DNA from: Bacillus sp. MM2020_1
Lineage (GTDB): Bacteria; Bacillota; Bacilli; Bacillales; Cytobacillaceae
Assembly: GCA_011250595.1 (NCBI GenBank)
Contig: JAANMP010000001.1
Span: 1 to 64,000, forward strand
DNA length: 64,000 nt
Direction of reading: 5' to 3'
Positions 8,195 to 16,039 of this stretch are shown here, piece after piece. The notes beneath the pieces were generated by a model, which saw only the letters and a program-made list of their open reading frames with translations, had not been told where the DNA came from and made no database searches. Position 1 is the first letter of the stretch, and every line of letters starts with the position of its first letter. The translations under genes and the position numbers were made by a program.

Positions 8195-9082
8195 TTAAAT
8201 TTTCGCTGCAATTTTTCTAGCAGGAAGAACAGCTTGTAATGCACTTTTTTCTTCATCGCTTAATGGCAGCAACGGAAGGCGAAGCCCTCCAACATTAACA
8301 CCATTGATATTTAATGCAGCTTTCACAGGTGCCGGGTTTGGTGCAGTAAATAAAGCTTTCATAATCGGGAGAAGACGTCGATGGGCACTAGCAGCCTCTT
8401 GGACTTGCCCATTTTTAAATTGATGAATCATTTCTTTCATTTCATTCCCTATGACATGGGATGCAACGGATACCACTCCGGTTCCGCCAATCGCTAAGAC
8501 CGGCAAGGTTAAGCCATCGTCCCCACTATAAAGAGAAAAATCACTTGGTGTATGGCTAATAATTTCAGCCATAGCATCAAGGTTGCCGCTTGCTTCTTTT
8601 ACAGCAACAATATTAGGAAGATGTGAAAGTCGAACAATGGTCTCTACGGATATATTGACTACACATCGGCCCGGGATATTATATATCATGATCGGTAATG
8701 ATGTGGATTCAGCAATCGCCTTGAAGTGTTGATACATACCTTCCTGAGATGGCTTATTGTAATAAGGGGCAACAAGCATAATCCCATCGACACCTACTTC
8801 TTCAGCTTGCTTTGTCAAGCTGATGGAAGCTCTGGTGTTATTTGAGCCGGTGCCGGCGATAACCGGAACTCTTCCATTGACAACATCGACAACAAATTGA
8901 AATAAGGCAACTTTTTCTTCAGACGTTAAGGTAGGTGATTCCCCGGTTGTACCAGCAACAACGATTCCATCCGTACCATTTTCGATTAAATGGTCTACTA
9001 AATTTCTCGTGGCGTTAAAATCAATTTCACCATTTTGATCAAATGGCGTAACCATTGCGGTTAATAATTGGCCAAAATTCAT
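8195..9082 (-). CDS. dapA: 4-hydroxy-tetrahydrodipicolinate synthase
   Basis: 295-residue TIM-barrel enzyme that condenses pyruvate with aspartate semialdehyde, the first step committed to lysine and dipicolinate. Visible hallmarks: GTTGESPTL near the N terminus (pyruvate-binding Thr pair), the conserved Tyr in IYNIPGR, the Schiff-base Lys in VAVKEASGN, and GDDGLTLP. ATG follows AAAGGGTGAG. The upstream leader is a lysine riboswitch with terminator, which supports a true DapA rather than another aldolase of the N-acetylneuraminate lyase family. It is isolated from asd and dapG, so it may be a second dapA copy. Confidence 0.93.
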   Translation of the reverse strand: MNFGQLLTAMVTPFDQNGEIDFNATRNLVDHLIENGTDGIVVAGTTGESPTLTSEEKVALFQFVVDVVNGRVPVIAGTGSNNTRASISLTKQAEEVGVDGIMLVAPYYNKPSQEGMYQHFKAIAESTSLPIMIYNIPGRCVVNISVETIVRLSHLPNIVAVKEASGNLDAMAEIISHTPSDFSLYSGDDGLTLPVLAIGGTGVVSVASHVIGNEMKEMIHQFKNGQVQEAASAHRRLLPIMKALFTAPNPAPVKAALNINGVNVGGLRLPLLPLSDEEKSALQAVLPARKIAAKI

Positions 9083-9147
9083 CTTTTCTCACCCTTTATA
9101 TAAATTTTTTATAAAATTTAGAGGTGGGTAAGGCCATTTATCATTTA

Positions 9148-9390
9148 ACGCAAAAAAGCAACAACGAGGGTCCGCTGTTGCAGTAGAAACATAAAAATAA
9201 GTTCCCGTGCGTAAGATAGCCCTCCATATAGTTTCCTATATGACAGTTCTGTATTTTTTCAATAGCAGAACCAGCTTCAAGACCATGAGATTCATTGAAG
9301 CTTCGGCAAATTCCCCTTTTCACAATCATCAATAGATCTCATTATCCTCATATTGTGTACTTATGGTCTTTGCGCCTCTATCCTCACTTC
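9148..9390 (-). promoter_or_regulatory. Lysine riboswitch (L box) with terminator, upstream of dapA
   Basis: Read on the minus strand, the leader contains the L-box elements in order: GAGGATAGAGGCGC, AAAGGGGAATTTGCCGAAGC (with one extra A and T compared with the common form), CTGGTTCTG, ACTGTCAT and TGGAGGGCTATC, whose end closes helix P1. It is followed by a terminator: GCAACA and TGTTGC around a GC-rich loop, then TTTTTT (about 9153-9176). Known L boxes terminate transcription when lysine is bound, so dapA should be repressed by lysine. A spurious 63-codon frame overlaps it. Confidence 0.88.
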
Positions 9391-9485
9391 AAAAAATTGA
9401 AGTAAGAAAATATTTAATTGACTGTAAATATATCAGAATATTCCTTTTTGTTCAAGAGGAATTGGAACTTTTTTTGAAGTTGTTA

Positions 9486-9680
9486 TCAAATTTCAGCCAT
9501 TTCTAAACGCTGTTTTTCCTTTTCAACTTCTAAGGCAGATACGATGTAGGCAAACCCGTTCATACACAAGTAAATAACATTCGATTGTACCTGTTCCTTT
9601 TCTCCTAAGTAAGTATTTATGATTATGCTGAAGGAAAAGAAGACAACAAAGGATAAGGCAATTTTATTAAAAATTATCAT
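9486..9680 (-). CDS. Small putative membrane protein
   Basis: 64 residues. A hydrophobic stretch at about 5-25 (FNKIALSFVVFFSFSIIIN) could form one membrane helix, followed by a charged tail with EVEKEKQRLEMAE. AAAGGGG precedes the ATG at a long spacing. I do not recognise the family and see no partner; the convergent or unrelated neighbours give no clue. Confidence 0.45.
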   Translation of the reverse strand: MIIFNKIALSFVVFFSFSIIINTYLGEKEQVQSNVIYLCMNGFAYIVSALEVEKEKQRLEMAEI

Positions 9681-9772
9681 ATCTACCGACCCCTTTAATT
9701 AGGATTCTTATGATAATCATATTTGCTGTAAACTGGTTTTATGTCTGCCTTGAGAGAAGCCGGTTTTGGAAA

Positions 9773-10987
9773 TCAATTCGTTTCAGGTGTTGGTCGGTGC
9801 ATAATCGTCCTTCGCGGCTTTTCATTCTTCCCGTGCAGGAAGTAGTAAAGAACAATCGTTGCAAGGGCAACAACCCCCAAGATAACATATAGAGTCCTGT
9901 AGCCTGTTAATGGAATGATGAATCCAAGGATATAGGGACCGAATCCAAGCCCTGCATCAAGAAAGATAAAGAAGGTAGATGTTGCTAACCCCATCCGATG
10001 GGGAGGAGTCACTTTAACAGCTACCGCCTGGGTGCTTGATTGCATGTTTCCGAAACCAAGGCCAATCAGAACACCAGCTAATAATAAGGTGGCGCTCATA
10101 CTTGCTGAACTTAACAGGAACAAGCCAATCGCAAAGATGACAAGGCCTGGATACATAATCGAATTTGCACCCTTCAAGTCCATTAAACGTCCAGTGATGG
10201 GGCGTGATAACAAGACAGCAATGGAATAAACTAAGAAAAAGAAACTTGCAGCACTCACTAGGTTAATTTCTATTGCATAGAAGTTAATAAAAGAAAGAAC
10301 GCTGGAATAACAAAAGGCGACTACTAATGTAATAACCGCGATGGGAAGTGCTTTTGGCTCAATATAATTAGATAACTTAAATCCTTTTGTTTCAGTTGGT
10401 TGGACCAATCCATCCAATTGCGGCACATCCACGAAGAAGGCAGTGATTAAACTAATTACCCCTAAGACAAGAGAGAAAATAAAAATCATTTGATAATCGG
10501 TATGCTGGGTCATATACAGTCCGATGAAGGGTCCAATAGCGGTAGCTAGTGTCGCACTCATACTGTAGTAGCCGATTCCTTCTGCTTTTCGAGTTGACGG
10601 AATAATCTGGGCCACAATCGTACCTGTCGCTGTGCCGACCATTCCCCCTGCAATCCCATGAAGTAAGCGGGTGATAAGCAAGAAGGTGATACCCATATTC
10701 ACAAAATATAAAAGAAGCGTCAAAATAAAAAAGATGATCCCAATGAATAACGTTTTCCTACGGCCAATTGACTCGATAAATCGGCCAATGACCAATCGTC
10801 CAATCAGCGACCCGACAATAAAAATCCCGGTGACAAGTCCTGCTTGACTTGTAGAAGCATTAAATTCATCAACGGCATAAACACCGATAATGACGATTAA
10901 TAAATAAAAAACTAAAGTTACTAAAAAATTGACTCCGGAAACAATCGTAAAATCCTTTGTCCACAGTTTAGCTCTCGGTTGATTCAC
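9773..10987 (-). CDS. MFS transporter
   Basis: 404-residue major facilitator superfamily protein with about 12 hydrophobic segments. The loop 2-3 motif GRLVIGRFIESIGRRKTLF is the family signature; a second copy, SRPITGRLMDLKG, occurs in the second half. It is probably a drug or metabolite exporter driven by the proton gradient; the substrate cannot be told. The GTG start lies 13 nt after the marR-like gene, so the two form one operon and the upstream regulator very likely controls it. Confidence 0.85.
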   Translation of the reverse strand: MNQPRAKLWTKDFTIVSGVNFLVTLVFYLLIVIIGVYAVDEFNASTSQAGLVTGIFIVGSLIGRLVIGRFIESIGRRKTLFIGIIFFILTLLLYFVNMGITFLLITRLLHGIAGGMVGTATGTIVAQIIPSTRKAEGIGYYSMSATLATAIGPFIGLYMTQHTDYQMIFIFSLVLGVISLITAFFVDVPQLDGLVQPTETKGFKLSNYIEPKALPIAVITLVVAFCYSSVLSFINFYAIEINLVSAASFFFLVYSIAVLLSRPITGRLMDLKGANSIMYPGLVIFAIGLFLLSSASMSATLLLAGVLIGLGFGNMQSSTQAVAVKVTPPHRMGLATSTFFIFLDAGLGFGPYILGFIIPLTGYRTLYVILGVVALATIVLYYFLHGKNEKPRRTIMHRPTPETN

Positions 10988-11000
10988 TTTTAAAGACCCC

Positions 11001-11429
11001 TTACTTAATAATATTATTGCGAATTTCTCCCATAATACGGATGGCCTCGAGCTGTTCTCGCTCTGAGACTCCTTTTAAAATGTCAGTTTCAAATTGATCA
11101 ATTGTTACACGGACCTCCGCATATACCTTTCTCCCAAGCTCTGTCAGCTGTGTTCTCTTTTCTCGTTTATCATTGCTCGGAACATGCTCTACATAGCCTA
11201 GTTCTTCCAAGCGATTCATGGTACGGGTGACAGTGGGCTTCTCAACATAAAGATAATGAGAAAGTTCCACAAGGGTTGCCGAGCCATTATTGAATAAGTA
11301 GTAAAAAATCGACCATTGCGCTCGGTGCAACTGATGCTCGGCTAGATGGAAATTAAGTTTATTTTCAAAGGGCCGGTATAACATCAGTAATTGGTGGAAG
11401 AATTTTTGAGAAGTCTTTATTTGAAACAC
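11001..11429 (-). CDS. MarR-family transcriptional regulator
   Basis: 142 residues with a winged helix: ATLVELSHYLYVEKPTVTRT is the recognition region and NDKREKRTQLTELGRKV the wing with the conserved Asp-Arg. Members of the family are dimers that usually repress themselves and the adjacent gene and release DNA when a small molecule binds. The assigned GTG start is very close to AAGGGG. It heads a two-gene operon with the MFS transporter. Confidence 0.85.
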   Translation of the reverse strand: MFQIKTSQKFFHQLLMLYRPFENKLNFHLAEHQLHRAQWSIFYYLFNNGSATLVELSHYLYVEKPTVTRTMNRLEELGYVEHVPSNDKREKRTQLTELGRKVYAEVRVTIDQFETDILKGVSEREQLEAIRIMGEIRNNIIK

Positions 11430-11529
11430 CCCTTGTAAAATAGTTAGCTAGAGTAATAATTACCTTGGGTAACTATAATAGTGTAACAAAGTCTGATGAG
11501 AATGTCTAATGCTGAATCTAGAAGGAAAC

Positions 11530-11754
11530 TAATCAAACGTTTGATTAAAAAGGGCTTAAGGCTTGGTATGTATAGTTTTCTGAGGGAATGAGTTTTTCCG
11601 AATAAACTAATCAAACGATTGATTAAAGTGGGTTGAGGCCTTGGTATATATGGTTTTATAAGGAGGGGGAATTTTTTTGTGAAAAAAACTAATCAAACGT
11701 TTGATTAAAAATGGAAGTGAAAATACCCGAAAAAACTAATCAAACGTTTGATTA
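11530..11754. repeat. Four copies of an 18-bp palindrome in a non-coding stretch
   Basis: TAATCAAACGTTTGATTA occurs exactly at 11530-11547, 11690-11707 and 11737-11754, and with one change (ACGATTG) at 11608-11625. Each is preceded by AAAC or AAAAC. Three copies are followed after 6-9 nt by a related GGCTTRAGGCYTTGGTAT segment, so the unit is a composite repeat of irregular spacing. The 385-nt gap between the MarR gene and the methyltransferase holds nothing else. The palindromes look like operators of a TetR- or LacI-sized dimer, but no gene starts here to be controlled. Confidence 0.8.
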
Positions 11755-11814
11755 AATAGGCTTGAAGCCTTGGTATGACTTGCATTCACCTGTCTGGTTT
11801 TACTTGAAAAAGTG

Positions 11815-12570
11815 TTATTTGTTATTCCGGTACAAATACAACCCGAATCCCAACGTATCCCTGCCCCATTTCAAATAAGTCCTTCGCCATGTTCGAATCC
11901 GATCCAACATCGCATCATGGTCGGGGTCATCAGGATTTTCAAGACAATAATTCTCAACTGACATCGAATAGAGCCATTCGTAATCATCCCAGTCATCCTC
12001 GTTGGCAACATAAGACCATAGAGGGATTAATCCTAATTCCTCGCCAGTCTTAACGGTATCAGCATGGCTCTTACATTCTGACTCGTCTGCGCCCCCAAGA
12101 GCCTCTAAATACTCAGGACTTGGAGTTTGTTTCCAATAGCCTTCACCAATCAAAATATAGCCATTTTTCTTTACTAGGCGCTTTAGTGTCTCTAGGGTTG
12201 GTTCAAGTCCACCTAATGCGTGAGTAGAACCGATACAAATACCCAAATCATAGCCATCAGGCTCACATCTCTCGATCGCTGCAGAGGCATCATCCAGAAT
12301 AAATTCAATATTGCCCTCGGGAATTCGGCTGCTAGCCTTTCGCTTTGCTTCCTCGATGGCCCCGTCATACAATTCTATTGCGGTAGCTGATACTTGATAA
12401 TTTTCCACCAAGCGAATCAACAGTTCACACTTTCCTGCCCCGATATCTATTACTTTATCAGTAGCTTGCGAAGATACAATGTCAAGCATTTTCATGAGCT
12501 TTGTTTCGCTGATTGGATTACTAAAGGCATGATTGCGATGGGCAATCGCTGAAAATTTGTTTCTATCCAT
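11815..12570 (-). CDS. SAM-dependent methyltransferase (class I)
   Basis: 251 residues. The Rossmann-fold SAM site is visible: motif I VIDIGAGKCELLIRL (about 40-55), an acidic residue after AIELYD, motif II FILDDAS, and GYDLGICIGSTHALGG as motif IV. The C-terminal part is rich in Trp and acidic residues (WDDYEWLYSM). The acceptor substrate is unknown. ATG follows AAAGGAG. Transcribed alone, divergent from the quinone oxidoreductase gene. Confidence 0.8.
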   Translation of the reverse strand: MDRNKFSAIAHRNHAFSNPISETKLMKMLDIVSSQATDKVIDIGAGKCELLIRLVENYQVSATAIELYDGAIEEAKRKASSRIPEGNIEFILDDASAAIERCEPDGYDLGICIGSTHALGGLEPTLETLKRLVKKNGYILIGEGYWKQTPSPEYLEALGGADESECKSHADTVKTGEELGLIPLWSYVANEDDWDDYEWLYSMSVENYCLENPDDPDHDAMLDRIRTWRRTYLKWGRDTLGFGLYLYRNNK

Positions 12571-12791
12571 ATGTTTAGGGCTCCTTTTCTACTCCAAGTG
12601 TGGATTATAGCTAATACTATTCTATTTCATTTATTATCTTTATTAAGAGAATGTCAACTTTATTTAATAAGAATAATCGTGCCCTTGGGCTCGGAAAAAT
12701 GGTTGCTGCGGTAACGATTAGTTGCATTACCATCACTATCTTATTTAATATAGACGTGTCCAAAAAAAATAACTTAAATGAGGTAATTCAT

Positions 12792-13757
12792 TTGAAAGCA
12801 CTTATGTTTAAAGCATTTGGAGGGCCGGAAGTCCTCGGATTTGGTGATATAGAGGAACCTGTGATAGGTCCGGATGAAATATTGGTAAGCATGAAAGCAA
12901 TTGGTTTAAATTTTGCTGATATATATAGAAGAAAAGGAAACTACCATCTTGCGGGTGATCCGCCCTATATCTTAGGGTATGAAGGGGCTGGGATCGTCCA
13001 AGAAACGGGAGCAAATGTCCATGGAATCAGTGTTGGTGACCGAATTGCTTTTGCTGATGTACCTTATGCGAACGCAGAGTTAGTAGCTGTTCCAGTAAAA
13101 AAAGCGATTCCACTTCCTGAAACCATCTCATTTGAGCAAGGAGCATCTGTGCTGCTACAAGGTTTAACAGCACATTATTTAACAAAAGATAGTTATCCCG
13201 TTAAAAAGAACGAGATTGTGCTCGTGCATGCAGCAGCTGGCGGTGTCGGGCAGCTTCTTGTTCAAATGGTGAAATTACTTGTAGGCACGGCAATTGGCTT
13301 AACTTCTTCGATTGAAAAGGCAGCTGCAGCAGTTGAAGCAGGTGCGGATAAGGTCTTTTTATACAAGGATGATTGGAAGAGACAAGTGCTCGAGGCGACG
13401 AATGGCAAAGGCGTCGATGTGGTCTATGAGTCAGTAGGTTCTACCCTTCAAGACAGCTTTCATGTAACGCGTATCGGTGGAACAGTTGTATTTTACGGTA
13501 TGGCAGGGGGGGATCCGGCGTTGGTGGACCCAAGAATGTTAATGGATACATCCAAAACCCTGACAGGCGGAGATCTATGGAATGTCCTTACCTCTCGAGA
13601 AGAACGAGTAGCCCGTTCAAATGAGCTGTTCCAGTGGATGGAGGAAGGGAAAGTTAAGGTTTCTGAACCAACCGTCTTCGCACTGCGCGATGGTCAAGCA
13701 GCACACCGTTTACTGGAAAGCCGTAAGAGTACGGGGAAAATCTTACTAATTCCCTAA
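12792..13757 (+). CDS. NADPH:quinone oxidoreductase (zinc-free MDR family)
   Basis: 322 residues. Reduces quinones or alkenals with NADPH. The family N terminus MKALMFKAFGGPEVL, the GroES-like domain (NFADIYRRKG, GYEGAGIV) and the nucleotide-binding AAAGGVGQLLVQ are visible. The zinc ligands of alcohol dehydrogenases are absent, as in the QOR branch. I place the start at the TTG at 12792: GAGGT lies 7 nt before it and the length matches the family (~325). An open frame continues back to an ATG at 12651, but that 47-codon extension has no good ribosome-binding site and no counterpart in the family. Confidence 0.82.
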   Translation: MKALMFKAFGGPEVLGFGDIEEPVIGPDEILVSMKAIGLNFADIYRRKGNYHLAGDPPYILGYEGAGIVQETGANVHGISVGDRIAFADVPYANAELVAVPVKKAIPLPETISFEQGASVLLQGLTAHYLTKDSYPVKKNEIVLVHAAAGGVGQLLVQMVKLLVGTAIGLTSSIEKAAAAVEAGADKVFLYKDDWKRQVLEATNGKGVDVVYESVGSTLQDSFHVTRIGGTVVFYGMAGGDPALVDPRMLMDTSKTLTGGDLWNVLTSREERVARSNELFQWMEEGKVKVSEPTVFALRDGQAAHRLLESRKSTGKILLIP

Positions 13758-13818
13758 AGTGAAGGTGTTGTTCTTGTTGTGGCCCCAATCTGGATTATTC
13801 ATTCCAATGAACAGTAAA

Positions 13819-13905
13819 GTATGACAGGTGTGTGTCACATGTGGTACTCCACTCATATAATAAGTTTGAAAATGGGCTAGATGTATGACATATGTGCACT
13901 GTCAC
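13819..13905 (+). repeat. Repeats upstream of the ParM-like gene (candidate centromere/operator)
   Basis: Two similar elements: GTATGACA-6 nt-TGTCAC (13819-13838) and GTATGACA-9 nt-TGTCAC (13883-13905). Each contains a TGACA/TGTCA inverted pair and GTGTG-like sequence between. In type II partition systems the centromere consists of repeats upstream of parM that bind ParR and also carry the promoter. Two copies are few, so this is a suggestion only. Confidence 0.4.
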
Positions 13906-13930
13906 TATATTGTTAAAAGGGGTAGGATAA

Positions 13931-14794
13931 ATGGATTACAAATGGATTTTAGCGATCGATGCCGGCGCCTACGAGGTAAAGGGAAGAACGAGGGACCAAG
14001 TGTTTAAGTTTAGGTCAACAATTGGGCCATACCGCCATCTTCATTTGACGAATGCAGATGGAAACTACATGGAAGACGGCGATTTCATCGTCGAGTACGA
14101 AGACGAAAAGCTGTTCGTGGGGAATATTGCCTGGAGGGAATGTCATGCAATAAGGGAGCCGAGAGATATTTCGAAAGCGCATGAAGAAACAAAGATCAGG
14201 GTACTGGTGGCTGTACATCAGTATGGAAAAATGAAAGGAAACTGTGTAGTGATCGGGCAGCCGATTCGAGGAATGGTGGATAAAGACAGGGAAAAAATTG
14301 AGAACATGCTGAAAGGGTCACACACAATCACGGTGAACAATGTAAAGAAAACGTTCCACATCGAGGATGTAAAAGTCGCACCTGAAGGGTCGGGAGCATA
14401 CTTCAGCATGGAAGATAGGCCGGAGGAAATTGCGAACATCATTGACGCTGGAAGTGGTACCTTCAACTATTTAAGAGTGGAAGATGGCTACTTTATTGAC
14501 AGGAAAAGCGGGACCCTTGCTTTCGGGGCTGAAACACACATGGATATGACAGAAAAACAAATGGCAGTAGCCATCCTGGCAGAAATTCGGGGCAAGTGGA
14601 ACTTGTCTGAGCCGACGTTTCTTTGCGGGGGAATTGCTGAATATCTTCTCCCATATATTAAAGAGCATTTTAAAAATATCCAGCTAATCAAACCCGTCCT
14701 CTACCGGATGAACGGACCCAAAGCATACAGTCCGCAATATGCCAACGCTTTCGGGTATTATTCTATGGGGAAAGCGGTCTTTGCTGATGAATGA
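13931..14794 (+). CDS. ParM/StbA-like actin-family ATPase
   Basis: 287-residue actin-like protein. Visible nucleotide-site segments: phosphate-1 AIDAGAYEVKG (8-18) and phosphate-2 NIIDAGSGTFNYLRV (about 170-184), with a late FLCGGIAEYLLPYI segment matching the adenosine motif. Plasmid ParM/AlfA proteins form filaments that push plasmid copies apart. The length is a little short of ParM (~320) and near AlfA (~275). AAGGGGTAGG precedes the ATG. The stop overlaps the next gene by 8 nt, and that gene encodes a ParR-like protein, so the pair looks like a complete cassette. No plasmid replication or mobilisation gene is nearby. Confidence 0.8.
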   Translation: MDYKWILAIDAGAYEVKGRTRDQVFKFRSTIGPYRHLHLTNADGNYMEDGDFIVEYEDEKLFVGNIAWRECHAIREPRDISKAHEETKIRVLVAVHQYGKMKGNCVVIGQPIRGMVDKDREKIENMLKGSHTITVNNVKKTFHIEDVKVAPEGSGAYFSMEDRPEEIANIIDAGSGTFNYLRVEDGYFIDRKSGTLAFGAETHMDMTEKQMAVAILAEIRGKWNLSEPTFLCGGIAEYLLPYIKEHFKNIQLIKPVLYRMNGPKAYSPQYANAFGYYSMGKAVFADE

Positions 14795-15011
14795 AATCAA
14801 TCGAAAGGTCAAGTCGGTCCCTTTCAACCTTGATGACCCCTATGAAAGAGAGCTTCTAGAACATTGTAACCAGTTCATTCAATTTGCCACATATATCAAA
14901 CGCCTGATCCAACGAGATATGGAACAGGGTGTCGGAGTAATTCGTAAAGAAAATGAAATGAAACAGGAAAAAAAAATCGACCCGTCGAAATTGAAGAGCT
15001 TCGGTCTTTAA
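14787..15011 (+). CDS. ParR-like ribbon-helix-helix adaptor
   Basis: 74 residues starting at the ATG inside the end of the ParM-like gene (overlap 8 nt, translational coupling likely). The pattern KSVPFNLDDPYERELLEH, then FATYIKRLIQRDM fits a ribbon-helix-helix fold: one beta strand for the DNA groove and two helices, as in ParR of pSK41-type systems. The tail is Lys/Glu-rich and ends DPSKLKSFGL, possibly the part that contacts the filament. I infer that it binds the upstream repeats. A longer frame starting at 14739 is only the parM reading in another phase. Confidence 0.65.
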   Translation: MNEINRKVKSVPFNLDDPYERELLEHCNQFIQFATYIKRLIQRDMEQGVGVIRKENEMKQEKKIDPSKLKSFGL

Positions 15012-15036
15012 CCCCCTATACGGGGTCTTTTTTTTT
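15011..15036 (+). terminator. Intrinsic terminator of the parMR-like operon
   Basis: ACCCC and GGGGT with a short loop, followed by nine T residues, starting at the stop codon of the small gene. Confidence 0.85.
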
Positions 15037-15111
15037 GGAATCTATACTTCGGGGTTCTATAACTATTACCTTTTCCACATTTTTCCTCAAGGTTACTTAT
15101 ACCGATTTTAA

Positions 15112-15124
15112 GGTGTCAGGCACC
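15112..15124. repeat. GGTGTCAGGCACC, single copy (copy 3)
   Basis: One arm of the dispersed palindrome family stands alone here without a partner arm nearby. It is itself an imperfect palindrome. No terminator function is evident. Confidence 0.7.
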
Positions 15125-15167
15125 ACAAAGGACCACAATGTATTTTTAAAAAAGAAAAAAGTTTTTC

Positions 15168-15240
15168 TTGCAAGAGCGCTTACATTGGGTTTATAATGTG
15201 TATAAATCGATTTACTAAACCGATTTACTAAATCGATTTA
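15168..15240 (+). promoter_or_regulatory. SigA promoter and triple KdgR-type operator of the KDG operon
   Basis: TTGCAA (15168-15173) and TATAAT (15192-15197) are 18 nt apart. Just downstream are three 12-bp palindromes at an exact 13-bp pitch: TAAATCGATTTA (15203), TAAACCGATTTA (15216) and TAAATCGATTTA (15229). The same arrangement with two copies stands at the hxlA promoter. A repressor bound here would block the start of transcription. The spacer holds CGCTTACA, half of a CcpA cre site. The LacI-family gene at 19163 is the obvious candidate regulator (inference). Confidence 0.8.
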
Positions 15241-15271
15241 TAGTAATTATTTTTCAAAAGGGGTCTTCGTT

Positions 15272-16039
15272 ATGAAAAATGTAATTGTCCCGATAAATGC
15301 TTTTGATAGATTCGAAGTGTTGAAGAAAGGGCAATCTTCATTTATTCGGCTCATTGCCGAGTCTGGCGCATTTGGAATTGAGATTCGCCGTGAATTATTG
15401 TCGGAACAAGATCCGCCGCTAGATAGCATGAGAAAAGAAATTGAAGCATATCAACTTTTTACCGTGTACTCGGCTCCGATTGAGTTATGGAAAGAGGACC
15501 ACGGGCTAAATGTAAAAGAATTAAACGCGATTTTTCAAGAAGGAAAAGCACTTGGAGCGAAATGGATAAAAGTTTCATTAGGGCATTTTCAAAAAGGTCA
15601 ATCCAATCTTATGGAACTGAATATCTTTTTGAATCAGCACCCAAGGATTCAATTGCTCGTTGAAAATGACCAGACGCTTCATGGCGGCAATGTCAATCAA
15701 TTAGCGTCCTTTTTTGAAAGCGCCTTCGAGCAGGCAACACCCGTTCAAATGACATTTGACGCAGGGAACTGGTATTATTCCAGTCAGGATGTGGACGAAG
15801 CACTAACTAAGCTATCACCATATGTCCAATATCTACATCTGAAACAAGTGGAAGATGACAATGGAGAATTCATCACTGTGCCGCTTCAAAAAGGTGGAAG
15901 ACACAGTTGGGAGAAAGTCATGAATAGTTTTTCATCTGAAATCATTAAGGCCCTTGAGTTTCCTATTGAACCAAAGGAGAAAACAAAAGAGTTTATTCAG
16001 ATGATAACGGAAAGTGAGGCATTAACATGCAACAGTTAG
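15272..16039 (+). CDS. Sugar phosphate isomerase/epimerase-like TIM-barrel protein
   Basis: 255 residues of the xylose isomerase-like TIM-barrel superfamily. Visible: ENDQTLHGG and the metal-site pattern MTFDAGNWYY with a following LHLKQV. It is the first gene of the KDG operon; AAAGGGG lies 8 nt before its ATG and its end overlaps kdgK by 13 nt. Its substrate is unknown; a role in interconverting a keto-acid sugar that feeds KDG is likely from the context (inference). B. subtilis kdgRKAT has no such gene as far as I recall. Confidence 0.7.
   Translation: MKNVIVPINAFDRFEVLKKGQSSFIRLIAESGAFGIEIRRELLSEQDPPLDSMRKEIEAYQLFTVYSAPIELWKEDHGLNVKELNAIFQEGKALGAKWIKVSLGHFQKGQSNLMELNIFLNQHPRIQLLVENDQTLHGGNVNQLASFFESAFEQATPVQMTFDAGNWYYSSQDVDEALTKLSPYVQYLHLKQVEDDNGEFITVPLQKGGRHSWEKVMNSFSSEIIKALEFPIEPKEKTKEFIQMITESEALTCNS

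Noticed and set aside
9141..9332. 63-codon frame upstream of dapA
   Set aside because: It overlaps the lysine riboswitch and its terminator; conserved L-box RNA elements explain the sequence.
9773..11429. MarR-MFS pair as a named drug-resistance system
   Set aside because: Family membership is clear, but nothing in the sequence identifies the substrate or a named resistance.
12651..12791. N-terminal extension of the quinone oxidoreductase from an ATG at 12651
   Set aside because: There is no good ribosome-binding site, the family starts at MKALMFK, and the TTG at 12792 has GAGGT at proper spacing.
15170..15185. Full CcpA cre sites at the KDG and hxlA promoters
   Set aside because: Only the CGCTTACA half matches; the other half is off or shifted by one base. 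Kept as a remark, not as a feature.
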